This document shows positions 33,633-42,415 of a stretch of 64,000 nucleotides of DNA, piece after piece; the first letter of the stretch is position 1, and each line of letters opens with the position of its first letter. The DNA comes from Branchinecta lynchi (Eukaryota; Arthropoda; Branchiopoda; Anostraca; Branchinectidae), in NCBI GenBank assembly GCA_023053575.1, contig JAKZAP010000005.1, positions 434,001 to 498,000 of the forward strand. Reading direction: 5' to 3'. The position numbers were made by a program, and so were the translations under genes. Under the pieces are notes generated by a model. The model ran no database searches and was not told the origin of the DNA. It saw nothing but the letters and a program-made list of their open reading frames with translations.

Positions 33633-34329
33633 GTAAACTGACTTTCCTTCTTTTATCCCCCCTCCCCTTCCCCTGTCATCAGGCTGGGTGATGTCTTTGA
33701 GCCGTTTGAGGTTACATGCGTGTTTGAGTAGCATGGTCTGATAGTTTGACAGACGCGGAATATCTTTTCCTAAGTTTGGCTTCCCACACGTACCTTTTTG
33801 TCATTAAAAAAAACACAACTTTCAGGGGCGATTTGAAAACCGGACCTCGGACCTCATACGCCAGGGTCCGGGGTCATTTTACTAAATTACTATTAAATAA
33901 CTTTTTTCTAACATGCATGTATTGTATAACTTCCTATGTCCCACAGGTATTAATCAAGCCAATAGTTAACTATGACAATAAGTTTTGCGTATTAATCAAC
34001 CTAGGTAACTATGGCAATAAATTTTGTGGAGGTTGATACGATATATATCAGCCTCATATAGGATAATACGAAGCCGTACCAACCTTCGCAGAAGTTCGTC
34101 GAGCACTTTTCCTCATCTACTGAAAAGTAGACAGCCCGGCACACTAGCCCACGGGGCCGTGCCTGCATGTTTTTAGAGCCGAATGCAGAAACAGGCACAG
34201 TTAAAGGATTTTGGCAACAAATGCTAAACTAAACTTTTCTCTGATTGTGTTCTGCCTTTTCCCAAGAAAGTAAGCTACTTCTCTCTCCATTTGTTTACTC
34301 TGGGCCAAGGGAGGTCGAAGTAGCCTAAT

Positions 34330-34914
34330 TATATTTTGATACTGTTCCAGATTGGGACGACAAAACATAAACTTCCAGTTCCTTCAGTTTGAATAGTTGT
34401 ACAGGCCCAAACAATCGCTGCCATCGTGGTGAAAGCAGAGGGATGGGGAGTTGAGAAACTAGTAACATACATAAGTTTGGAACGGGTAATCGGACATGCA
34501 TGAAACTTGACAAGTGTCAAGAAAAAGTGTCTCAGATGTTCAGTTCCAAATCGGACCTGATCCGATAACTGGTGTGGGGGACCTGGAGGGGGGAGGCGTA
34601 AATCTCGTTGATCACGAATTATGGTACTTCCAGATGTGCTAGGACGATGAAAATTGGCTTGGACATTAGGGACTTGACAAGATTGGCTTAGAAATTGTCA
34701 GTTCTCGGATCCGACCATCCCTTAAAGTACTAATCATAACCAAAAAGTACAAAAAATACTTTTAATCGAAATATACAGTTTCATGATCCCATGAGCCCAT
34801 GATCATTTTTGCCTTGAAGGTTTTGCTCCAAAACGAATTTTAGCACCCTTAAAGTGCGTATCTTGATCGAAAAGTAAAAAAAATACTTTTGACCAAATGT
34901 TATATAGTAATGGT
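34330..34914 (+). repeat. repeat family A copy, left part, interrupted by the Polinton
   Basis: Has TACTTCCAGATGTGCTAGGA at 34624 and the 3' modules CACCCTTAAAGTGCGTATC and CTTTTGACCAAATG up to 34914. It resumes at 49539 with the next part of the module (CATGGTCCTCAAGAGTCCAT), showing that the Polinton landed in a pre-existing repeat. Confidence 0.7.
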
Positions 34915-35500
34915 AGTAGTATATAATACCGGCTCCCACTCCACCCTCCCCCCAATTTCAAAACCCCATTTTAACATCAATTTCTTAAACTTTAACATCC
35001 TTTTTACCAAATTATCCCCCTTTTTAAGAACATTTTTATTTTCTTACTTCCAAAATAAAGGATACAAGAAATGAGAATATTACCCTTTACTACATATAAA
35101 ATACTACAATATACACTAATTCTTTTTTTTTTTACATTTTTCATTTTTTATTCAAATATTACTGAGTAAACAGTTCTAAATCCACATATGTTTCTTTGTT
35201 CTTGTTTTCGCGTACAATAGGCTGCAAAACCAGATTTTTCTTTAAAAGTAATTCGTTAGCAATGGCATTGTATTTCTGAGTTATAAACAAATCACATGGT
35301 TTGTCATTATGATTAATAACTACAACCAGCTTATCACCATATTTCGTCTTAGCAATTCTCATTTTAACAATAGTATATTTCAAACCTAACACTAGTTCTT
35401 CTTTCCTGATTGTCTCATTGTATTTATTCATTCTGATTGTCTTCAAGACTTCCTTTGTGGACTCCATTTATTAGGGGATGATTTTATTAAATAAAAATCC
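34915..35500. repeat. Polinton left terminal inverted repeat (586 bp)
   Basis: It is the inverse of 48953-49538. Only a couple of substitutions were seen, for example one in the encoded protein and one near the T run at 35122. It ends internally at ATAAAAATCC (35500), where similarity stops. It contains the whole of the 102-residue gene and its start context. Confidence 0.93.
35159..35467 (-). CDS. TIR-encoded 102-residue protein, probable OB-fold (left copy)
   Basis: The start is ATG in CCCTAATAAATGG on the minus strand. The protein begins MESTKEVLKTIRMNKYNETI and has a core LGLKYTIVKMRIAKTKYGDK followed by LVVVINHNDKPCDLFITQKY. The Y-x-I ... TKYG-x-K-hydrophobic strand ... LF-x-T-x-x-Y pattern is shared by small proteins of other Polintons. 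It suggests an OB-fold nucleic-acid binder (inference). The right-hand twin (48986-49294) differs at residue 9 (K here, N there). A complete gene inside a TIR is unusual. Confidence 0.7.
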   Translation of the reverse strand: MESTKEVLKTIRMNKYNETIRKEELVLGLKYTIVKMRIAKTKYGDKLVVVINHNDKPCDLFITQKYNAIANELLLKKNLVLQPIVRENKNKETYVDLELFTQ

Positions 35501-35639
35501 CAATCGCTTTGAAACATCTGGTAAGAGAAACCAACCACGTTTATCACATAAATGCGATAGATAAAAACGCAGTACTGAGTTTGCATGATGATATGATGAT
35601 TACCGATTTTGAACTTTATAAAATATTTTTGCAAAACCC

Positions 35640-35875
35640 CACACCCCCAGACTTTGAAAATTAAGAGGTGTGATGTTGGTACACCCCGATTGGTGTAGTG
35701 TTTGTGGTGATGTGGCCTTAGTCTGGGGGGCCCTGAACGGGGAACCCGCAAGTTTTTATTACCATCCCACTATCGACAAACAGAAACTGCGGTCAGTGGG
35801 ATTCGAAGGTCTGAATGGTGATGAGTCAACGTTCGGCCGAGCGTTGAGCCACTACACCAAGGGTCCTTCTTCAAT
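35640..35875 (-). mobile_element. tRNA-derived SINE inside the Polinton
   Basis: Minus-strand sequence from 35866 has an A box TGGTGTAGTGG and, about 50 bases on, a B box CCTTCGAATCC, as in tRNA genes. The segment is GC-rich compared with the surrounding Polinton. The tRNA-like head spans about 35866-35790. The tail toward 35640 has no clear poly-A, and the flanks do not show an obvious duplication. Confidence 0.5.
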
Positions 35876-36039
35876 TCGCACAAGTTTCCGAGTTAAGATG
35901 AGATTGTGTTAGTCACGCCGGAGACTGTAATTACATCCCAAATTGACGGCGAGACCTTTGAATGACGCAGCTCATTAATGCGCGTATGAAATAAAGATCT
36001 GTTTGACAGTTAGGAAACAATATTCAGTATAGCAATAGA

Positions 36040-36459
36040 CTATATGTTTGGTAATTTCTCTTGACTTTTTATAGATTTATTACAATATTTATAGCCATTC
36101 AGACGGACTTGTTTCATGTATTTTTCGCGAGGAAAAAATCGAAAGGTTTTACGCATCTCTGTTTCTCTCTGAATTACCTCCTCAACCGTTAACTGTCCGC
36201 ATTTTAACAACGATATCAGTTCAGTATAAAAATCATAAATAGTCCTAAATTCTGCTTTTCTATCAGCAATGCTTAATTGCTTTTCAATTATTTCGATGAT
36301 AACAGCACCCAAACTTAAAGAAGCTAGCGGTAGCACTAGAAACGCAGACATTCCTGCTGCCGAGAAGAGAAATTTGGATAAAAGTAAGCTATTACTTATA
36401 TGATTGTAGTACTTGTAACTGCGACGGTAAACATACATTTTCTTTTCTAATTCTTCCAT
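36040..36459 (-). CDS. Polinton small membrane protein, unknown function
   Basis: The start is ATGG preceded by TTATAA on the minus strand, the Polinton start context. 139 residues: a polar N-terminus (MEELEKKMYVYRRSYKYYNH), then a hydrophobic stretch around residues 24-60 (LLLSKFLFSAAGMSAFLVLP, ASLSLGAVIIEIIE) able to form two close membrane segments. A basic, coiled-coil-like C-terminal half follows (EEVIQRETEMRKTFRFFPRE). It lies divergent from the polymerase gene. A holin-like or SLATT-like membrane role is possible but not shown. Confidence 0.55.
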   Translation of the reverse strand: MEELEKKMYVYRRSYKYYNHISNSLLLSKFLFSAAGMSAFLVLPLASLSLGAVIIEIIEKQLSIADRKAEFRTIYDFYTELISLLKCGQLTVEEVIQRETEMRKTFRFFPREKYMKQVRLNGYKYCNKSIKSQEKLPNI

Positions 36460-36504
36460 TTATAATATAATAAAATTGTTTCGAAAAATATTTCTAACAA
36501 AATA

Positions 36505-36604
36505 AAGAGTAGTAACCAAATGCCGATTTCGTCAAGAGTAGTAACCAAAAGCGGATTTTCGTTAAGAGTAGTAACCAAATGCCGATTTCGTCAAGAGTAG
36601 TAAA
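36505..36604. repeat. ~30-bp tandem repeat upstream of the polymerase gene
   Basis: Three and a half copies of AAGAGTAGTAACCAAATGCC + GATTTCGTC (unit 29-30 bp), the middle one with small changes. It lies in the divergent intergenic region between the membrane-protein gene and the polymerase gene, so it may be a regulatory or replication element. Confidence 0.7.
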
Positions 36605-36760
36605 GAATAAAGGAAACCCGTGACTAGTAGTAAAGCATGTGTGAAACCCATAAGGGCGTCGGAAAATACATAGTAAAGGATTTGGAAAACCAGTGCTTTT
36701 CTTTACGGCTGAGAAAACGCAGACGGGAGAAATTTATTAATAAAAATGTTCCCCTATTAA

Positions 36761-39700
36761 ATGATGAATACTGCAGAGGTTATTCAGCTTTGTAAAAAGG
36801 TTATATCGAACAACAAATCGGTTATACAAAGATTACCGCTATACACATATAATGAACTGCGGACTTACGCGAAAATTAATAAAATCAAAACAAATGGAGC
36901 TAAGAAACATGAAATAACAAATAATATAATAAACCATCTTAGTAAGTATATTTTGATAGCTGAAGATAAAATTAAAATTGAACGCAGAAACGAAAGAACT
37001 CATAATAAGAACAGACCATCCGACTACAAACCAGAACCGAGATTACGAACCATTCTGGAAGATGAGATAAGAGAAAATAATATCACCATTACAAAACTAA
37101 AACAAGAATACAATGATAACAAAGAAAAAGAGACAAGCGAATTAAAGAAATTTCTGAAAAACAAGAACCTATCAACTCGCGGAAACCGAGAAGAAGTCAT
37201 ACAAAAGGTTGAAGAATACTATAATAATATTATTACCAAACATAAAGATTCCGTACAGAAAAATAGAGATATCATAAGAGATCAAACAGAAAGACATGAT
37301 AACAGTAGACAGAAAGTAATCGATTTATCAACTCTCTTCATAAATAAGAAAAAAATCCAAGTAGAAAAATTAATTCCTGATCATTTATTTAGAACTGAAG
37401 AAGAACAACAACCTACTATTTCTAGGGAAAATGAAAATTTTTATACCATCAACGTTTCTATTGAAAGCAATGGAAGAGAAAAAGATACTCTTATTGCTTT
37501 TACTTTCGCAGATTTACAGCGGCGAATGAATGAACTTTATCAATATAGAGTTCAGTTTGTAACTCGTGTTACATTCTGTAGACAGGAGAATGATGAAGAA
37601 GTAGTAGTGTATTACAACAGTACTTCTTGGATTTTAAATAAAAATAGCATTCTTACTCATAATCATTTGAATGATAATAACAAGAGACTTAGTTCTTTAA
37701 GTAATACCCCTCGATCTGGGCTACAATTCAGTCGGTATGAAGGAATTGATTATAGGATGACACGAATAGAATCTTACATGGGAGGAACGTTTAAAATACT
37801 GCCAGATTTCGTAAAAAATAAAAGAGCTTGCTTGAATATTGAAAATAACGACCAGAAATGTTTCCTTTGGTCTATCTTAGCAAATCTACATCCAGCTAAG
37901 GATCATCCGGAAAGAATTTCGAAATATAAACAATATGAGAACGAATTTGATTTCGAAGGGGTTACCAACTTCCCAATGGATACTAAAGATATACACAAAT
38001 TTGAAAATAGATACTACATTAAGATTTGTTTATTTCAAATTGAAAAAGAGAAAATTATCAGAAGTCATATACTAAAAAGTACAATCAATGGCAAAACAGC
38101 TAAACATGTTATTAATTTATTATATTTCGATAATCATTATGTACTGGTAAAGGATCTGAGCAGATTAGTTGGTAGTCAAATCTCTAAAAATAAAACAAAG
38201 ACATACCTATGCACTTTTTGCGGAAGGCATTTTACAAAAGAAGAACAATATGAAAAACATGAGAGTAAAAATAATTGCGAAGATCCTGATATTATAATGC
38301 CTCCTGAAGGTTCAAGTATACAATATAAAAATATTGCAAAACAAATGAAAGTACCTTATTCCATAATAGCAGACTTTGAGTCTTATAACGAAGAATACAA
38401 TCAGGTAAACGGAAAGAAAACAATAAAAGTGGCCAAACAGAAACCATTTGCTTACGGATTTCAGGTATGCTGTTCCTTTGATACAAACCAGAACAAATAC
38501 TACGATTATTTCGGTGAAGACGCTGCAGAACATTTTGTTAAAACCGTTACTAAAGTATCCACAGAAATTGCAAACAAATATGAAAGCAGACAAAGAAACC
38601 ATACTTATACCAATGCAGAAATTACCGAAAAATGGAAAAATCTAATGAATAAGACTTGTCACATCTGTACAACTGAAATTACTGAAAATCCTCACTTTGA
38701 TCACGACCACATGACAGGAGAAGATAGGGGATTTGCTCATGCTGAATGTAATATGAAATACAGGATTCCTAGGCATATCCCGGTAGTAATGCATAATTTA
38801 TCTAAATATGATTCCCATCTGTTTGTTAGAGAATTGATACCTGATAACGGAATTTTTGAAAGTGCAGAAAATTTCATATCATTCTCGAAATCAATAAGTA
38901 TTACAAAAGAGGATACGACAATAAAATATGAGATGCGGTTTATAGATTCAATTAGATTTATGGCTTCATCTTTAGACAAACTATCAGCAAATTTAGCAAA
39001 ATGTGATTGCAAAGTACCCTGTAATCATCTAAGAGAGAATTTCAAGTACACATCGAATAGTTTCAATAACGATGAAGAATTCAAAGAAATAATTAAAAAA
39101 GGGGTATATCCGTATGAATTCGTAGACAGTTTCGATAAAATGAAATGTACAAAGTTACCACCAATAGAAAGCTTTTATTCTAGGTTGACAGGGAAAGGTA
39201 TTGACAAAAGTGATTATAAAAGAGCGGTATCTATATGGAAACAATTTAACTGTAAAACATTACTTGATTATACTAAATTATACCTAAAAAGTGATGTGTT
39301 AATATTGTCGGATGTTGTAGAGAATTTCAGAAATGTGTGTATACATAATTATGATCTGGATCCACTTCATTACTTCTCAGCTCCAGGACTAACATGGGAT
39401 GCTTTCCTAAAACATTCGAAAGTAGAACTACCACTATTCTCGAAGGAAGACATGTATACATTCATTGAAAAAGGAATAAGAGGTGGTGTATCCCAATGTA
39501 TAAAAAGATACGCAAAAGCAAATAATAAATATACAAGTGATTATAATAAGCATAAACCATCTAATTACTTAATGTATTTAGACGCTAATAATTTATATGG
39601 GTGGGCGATGTCGCAGAATTTACCAGCGAATGATTTCCAATTCATTTCCATACCGGATGATTTGAAAGAAAGGAATGAATACGAATCAATCGAGTATTAC

Positions 39701-40837
39701 AACCATCTAAAAACTCATATCAAGTCGGTGATTACGATTAAGTCGGTTAGACAAGATGTGGGTGCTATATATGAGGTAGACTTAGAATATCCAAAAGAAC
39801 TACACGAATTACACAAGGATTTACCATTAGCACCCGAACATTTTAATGGTAAGCTATGTACTACAGTATTAGATAAAACCAACTATGTAGTTCACCACAG
39901 GAATCTAGAATTTTATTTACAAAAAGGTTTGATACTGAAAAGAGTACACAGAATACTAGGATTCACTGAAAGTGCTTACTTAAACGGATATATAGACCAC
40001 AACACAGCACTTAGAACTAAAGGTACAAATGATTTTGAAAAGGATTTCTTTAAGCTTATGAATAATGCTTGCTTTGGAAAAACTATGGAAAACGTAAGGA
40101 AGCGAGCGGATATGGAAATAATAACGGATGATACAACAAGAGAAAAAATAATAAAGAAACCCAACTTTAAATCTGAAATAATATTCAGTGAAAACTTTTC
40201 AGTAGCAAGAATGTCAAAGGAAAAGATAAAACTAGACAAACCAATGTATATCGGCTTTGCTGTATTGGAACTATCCAAGTTATTGATGTATGAATTCCAT
40301 TATGATTATATGAAGCCTAAATATGGAGATAAAATTGATTTGTGTTATATGGACACTGATTCTTTCATATATGATATTAGAACTGAAGATTTTTATCAAG
40401 ATATCAAACAGGATTGGAATGAGAGGTTCGATACATCTGATTATTCGAAAGATAATCCATATGGGTTTCCTAGTTTAAATAAGAAAGTGATAGGAATGAT
40501 GAAAGATGAATTAGGTGGGCAGGTTATGACAGAATTTGTTGGATTACGATCAAAAGTATATGCTTATTTAAAGGACAACCAAGACCCTTCAAAAGCTAGC
40601 AAAAAACTGAAAGGAATAAAAACCAATATCGTTAAAGATAAAATTACCATTCAAAACTATAAGGATGTACTGTTTGGTAAAACGGAAAACCTTTCTATAA
40701 CCCAGTATAACTTAAGATCATACAAGCACAATATGTTTCTAGAAGAACAGAATAAAAAAGCGTTAGATCCTAAGGATGATAAAAGGATAGTAACAAGCGA
40801 TAAAATACACACTTTACCTTTAGGTTATAAACATTAA
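36761..40837 (+). CDS. protein-primed DNA polymerase B (pPolB), 1,358 aa
   Basis: It replicates the element by protein priming. The start is ATG in CTATTAAATG. N-terminal region: SAP-like helices at ~24-60 (YNELRTYAKINKIKTNGAKK) and ~124-155 (LKKFLKNKNLSTRGNREEVI). A zinc-finger-like CTFCGRHFTKEEQYEKH follows at ~485. The exonuclease I motif is ADFES at 537-541. An endonuclease VII-like module lies at ~633-665 (CHIC ... HFDHDHMTGEDRGFAH, AECN). Polymerase motifs are DANNLYGW from 941, NNACFGKTMENVRKR from 1101, and YMDTDS with DTD at 1198-1200. All catalytic residues look intact and there is no stop. A 9-copy hairpin array follows. Confidence 0.95.
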   Translation: MMNTAEVIQLCKKVISNNKSVIQRLPLYTYNELRTYAKINKIKTNGAKKHEITNNIINHLSKYILIAEDKIKIERRNERTHNKNRPSDYKPEPRLRTILEDEIRENNITITKLKQEYNDNKEKETSELKKFLKNKNLSTRGNREEVIQKVEEYYNNIITKHKDSVQKNRDIIRDQTERHDNSRQKVIDLSTLFINKKKIQVEKLIPDHLFRTEEEQQPTISRENENFYTINVSIESNGREKDTLIAFTFADLQRRMNELYQYRVQFVTRVTFCRQENDEEVVVYYNSTSWILNKNSILTHNHLNDNNKRLSSLSNTPRSGLQFSRYEGIDYRMTRIESYMGGTFKILPDFVKNKRACLNIENNDQKCFLWSILANLHPAKDHPERISKYKQYENEFDFEGVTNFPMDTKDIHKFENRYYIKICLFQIEKEKIIRSHILKSTINGKTAKHVINLLYFDNHYVLVKDLSRLVGSQISKNKTKTYLCTFCGRHFTKEEQYEKHESKNNCEDPDIIMPPEGSSIQYKNIAKQMKVPYSIIADFESYNEEYNQVNGKKTIKVAKQKPFAYGFQVCCSFDTNQNKYYDYFGEDAAEHFVKTVTKVSTEIANKYESRQRNHTYTNAEITEKWKNLMNKTCHICTTEITENPHFDHDHMTGEDRGFAHAECNMKYRIPRHIPVVMHNLSKYDSHLFVRELIPDNGIFESAENFISFSKSISITKEDTTIKYEMRFIDSIRFMASSLDKLSANLAKCDCKVPCNHLRENFKYTSNSFNNDEEFKEIIKKGVYPYEFVDSFDKMKCTKLPPIESFYSRLTGKGIDKSDYKRAVSIWKQFNCKTLLDYTKLYLKSDVLILSDVVENFRNVCIHNYDLDPLHYFSAPGLTWDAFLKHSKVELPLFSKEDMYTFIEKGIRGGVSQCIKRYAKANNKYTSDYNKHKPSNYLMYLDANNLYGWAMSQNLPANDFQFISIPDDLKERNEYESIEYYNHLKTHIKSVITIKSVRQDVGAIYEVDLEYPKELHELHKDLPLAPEHFNGKLCTTVLDKTNYVVHHRNLEFYLQKGLILKRVHRILGFTESAYLNGYIDHNTALRTKGTNDFEKDFFKLMNNACFGKTMENVRKRADMEIITDDTTREKIIKKPNFKSEIIFSENFSVARMSKEKIKLDKPMYIGFAVLELSKLLMYEFHYDYMKPKYGDKIDLCYMDTDSFIYDIRTEDFYQDIKQDWNERFDTSDYSKDNPYGFPSLNKKVIGMMKDELGGQVMTEFVGLRSKVYAYLKDNQDPSKASKKLKGIKTNIVKDKITIQNYKDVLFGKTENLSITQYNLRSYKHNMFLEEQNKKALDPKDDKRIVTSDKIHTLPLGYKH

Positions 40838-40838
40838 A

Positions 40839-41043
40839 TTCAAGTACCTACTTAATAAATTCAAGTACCTACTTAAAAAATTCAAGTACCTACTTAAAAA
40901 AATCAAGTCCCTACTTAAAAAAAATCAAGTACCTACTTAAAAAATTCAAGTACCTACTTAAAAAATTCAAGTACCTACTTAAAAACTTCAAGTACCTACT
41001 TCAAAACTTCAGGTATATACTTAAAATACTCAAGTAAATCTTA
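40839..41043. repeat. tandem array of ~21-bp hairpin units after pPolB
   Basis: Nine copies plus a decayed tenth of TTCAAGTACCTACTTAAAAAA. Each unit holds the inverted pair AAGTA-CC-TACTT. It fills the gap between the polymerase stop and the ATPase gene. It may end transcripts, bind a protein or serve replication; none of this is shown. Confidence 0.8.
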
Positions 41044-41067
41044 TAATGAAAAATTCTTCCTAAATAA

Positions 41068-41745
41068 ATGAATGAAAAGGCTCCAATCAAAGTCTATGAC
41101 TTTAGTGAAAAGAACACTTATCAGAATAAGCACGACCTTGCACCTCAGTGGCCATTTAGACTCTTAATTTGTGGTAGTTCTGGAACAGGGAAAACTAACC
41201 TTCTTTTGAATTTAATTTATGAATATCTTTGTTTCAACCGAATATACTTGTATGCTACAGATCTTGAAGAAGATAAATATCAAGACCTTATAACCAATTT
41301 AACCACTTTGGAGTCACAATGCAAATCGAAAGTCTTAACAGTAAGTAACAATCTTGATGATATTGTCGATGTTGACGACTTAGACCCTGAGTACCAAAAC
41401 TTGATTATCTTTGACGATTTTGTCACTGAAAAAGACCAGAAGAAAATAGAAGATTTATTCATAAGAGGAAGAAAGAAAAATGCTTCAATTATTTACTTGT
41501 CACAGAGCTATCATAAAACGCCAAAGGTGGTAAGGCTCCAGTGCAATTATTTTGCATTCTTTCAGTGTTCTAATCCAAAAGAAGTAAAATTAATAAGACA
41601 AAGCCATGTCTCCAGTATAGACAATGAAAAATTTCTCAAACAATTCGAGGCTGCAACCAAGGGCTACGGTTTTTTCTTCATAGATTTAAAAATAAAAGAT
41701 AAAACCCTTAAGTACAGGAAAAACTTTGAAAAATTTATCGGATAA
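41068..41745 (+). CDS. genome-packaging ATPase (A32/FtsK-HerA type), 225 aa
   Basis: It is expected to drive DNA into capsids. The start is ATG in CTAAATAAATG. Walker A GSSGTGKT is at 36-43 and Walker B LIIFDDF at 112-118. A sensor-like YLSQSYHKTPKVVR follows. The length matches Polinton ATPases. A DLAPQWPFRLLIC lead-in strand precedes Walker A. No damage is seen. Confidence 0.93.
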   Translation: MNEKAPIKVYDFSEKNTYQNKHDLAPQWPFRLLICGSSGTGKTNLLLNLIYEYLCFNRIYLYATDLEEDKYQDLITNLTTLESQCKSKVLTVSNNLDDIVDVDDLDPEYQNLIIFDDFVTEKDQKKIEDLFIRGRKKNASIIYLSQSYHKTPKVVRLQCNYFAFFQCSNPKEVKLIRQSHVSSIDNEKFLKQFEAATKGYGFFFIDLKIKDKTLKYRKNFEKFIG

Positions 41746-41761
41746 TTTATTTCTATAATAA

Positions 41762-42385
41762 ATGAATAAATTTGGTAGTGTTGGAAAAAAGGTTAGTAAC
41801 GAATCGAATGAAAAGAGAGTTACTGATGACAACGGTAATATTAACCTACAAGGTAAGAGAATTATTATGTTAGGGGATTCGAAAGCTGACCAGGACGCTA
41901 TTAGTTTCAGATCTATGACTATTATTTTGAATCAATTTAAAGAAGAAATTACCGCACAACAAGTGGGGGCAAATCAGTATTTTAGCGAAGATATCAACAG
42001 ATTAACTGCGGTACATGATTCTCCTGATAATTTATTGGTAAGGATTAAAGATAAAGGGTTATTTGTAAAAGAAATAGTTCGAGTTAATGATAAAGAGATT
42101 AACGCTGAACACAAGTTGATAACAAATGTTCAAAACCCTAGAAACAAAAATGATGCTGTTAATTTAGCAACGTTAACTATGAATCTTTTAGATTATGACA
42201 AAAATCTTCTTGGGCAACACACCCATAACGGTATAATTGAAGGAAAGATTGCTGGTCAAAAAACTCGTATCGATAATATTGAAAGAGCAGTAGTAAATAT
42301 TTTAAAAAGGCTTCTAGAGCTAGAGCTAAAACCTGTTGACAAACCATTCGTTACCAGAATAGAAAAAATGATGGCTGGTAAATAA
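41762..42385 (+). CDS. fibre/tail-like structural protein, 207 aa (putative)
   Basis: The start is ATG in TATAATAAATG, 16 bp after the ATPase stop. It contains two copies of a motif seen in viral and phage fibres: LGDSKADQDAISFRSM (~37-52) and ITNVQNPRNKNDAVNLATLT (~120-139). Between them lie short beta-like strands and at the end a heptad-like helix (RIDNIERAVVNILKRLLELE). This suggests a trimeric capsid-attached fibre. No enzyme motif. Assignment by motif resemblance only. Confidence 0.5.
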   Translation: MNKFGSVGKKVSNESNEKRVTDDNGNINLQGKRIIMLGDSKADQDAISFRSMTIILNQFKEEITAQQVGANQYFSEDINRLTAVHDSPDNLLVRIKDKGLFVKEIVRVNDKEINAEHKLITNVQNPRNKNDAVNLATLTMNLLDYDKNLLGQHTHNGIIEGKIAGQKTRIDNIERAVVNILKRLLELELKPVDKPFVTRIEKMMAGK

Positions 42386-42415
42386 ATTTTATAAGATAAA
42401 TTAATTCCCTAATAA

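Noticed and set aside
38292..40278. several minus-strand ORFs of 64-100 residues
   Set aside because: Antisense shadows of the pPolB gene.
40839..41043. CRISPR-like array
   Set aside because: Units are contiguous without unique spacers, in a eukaryotic Polinton; it is a simple tandem repeat.
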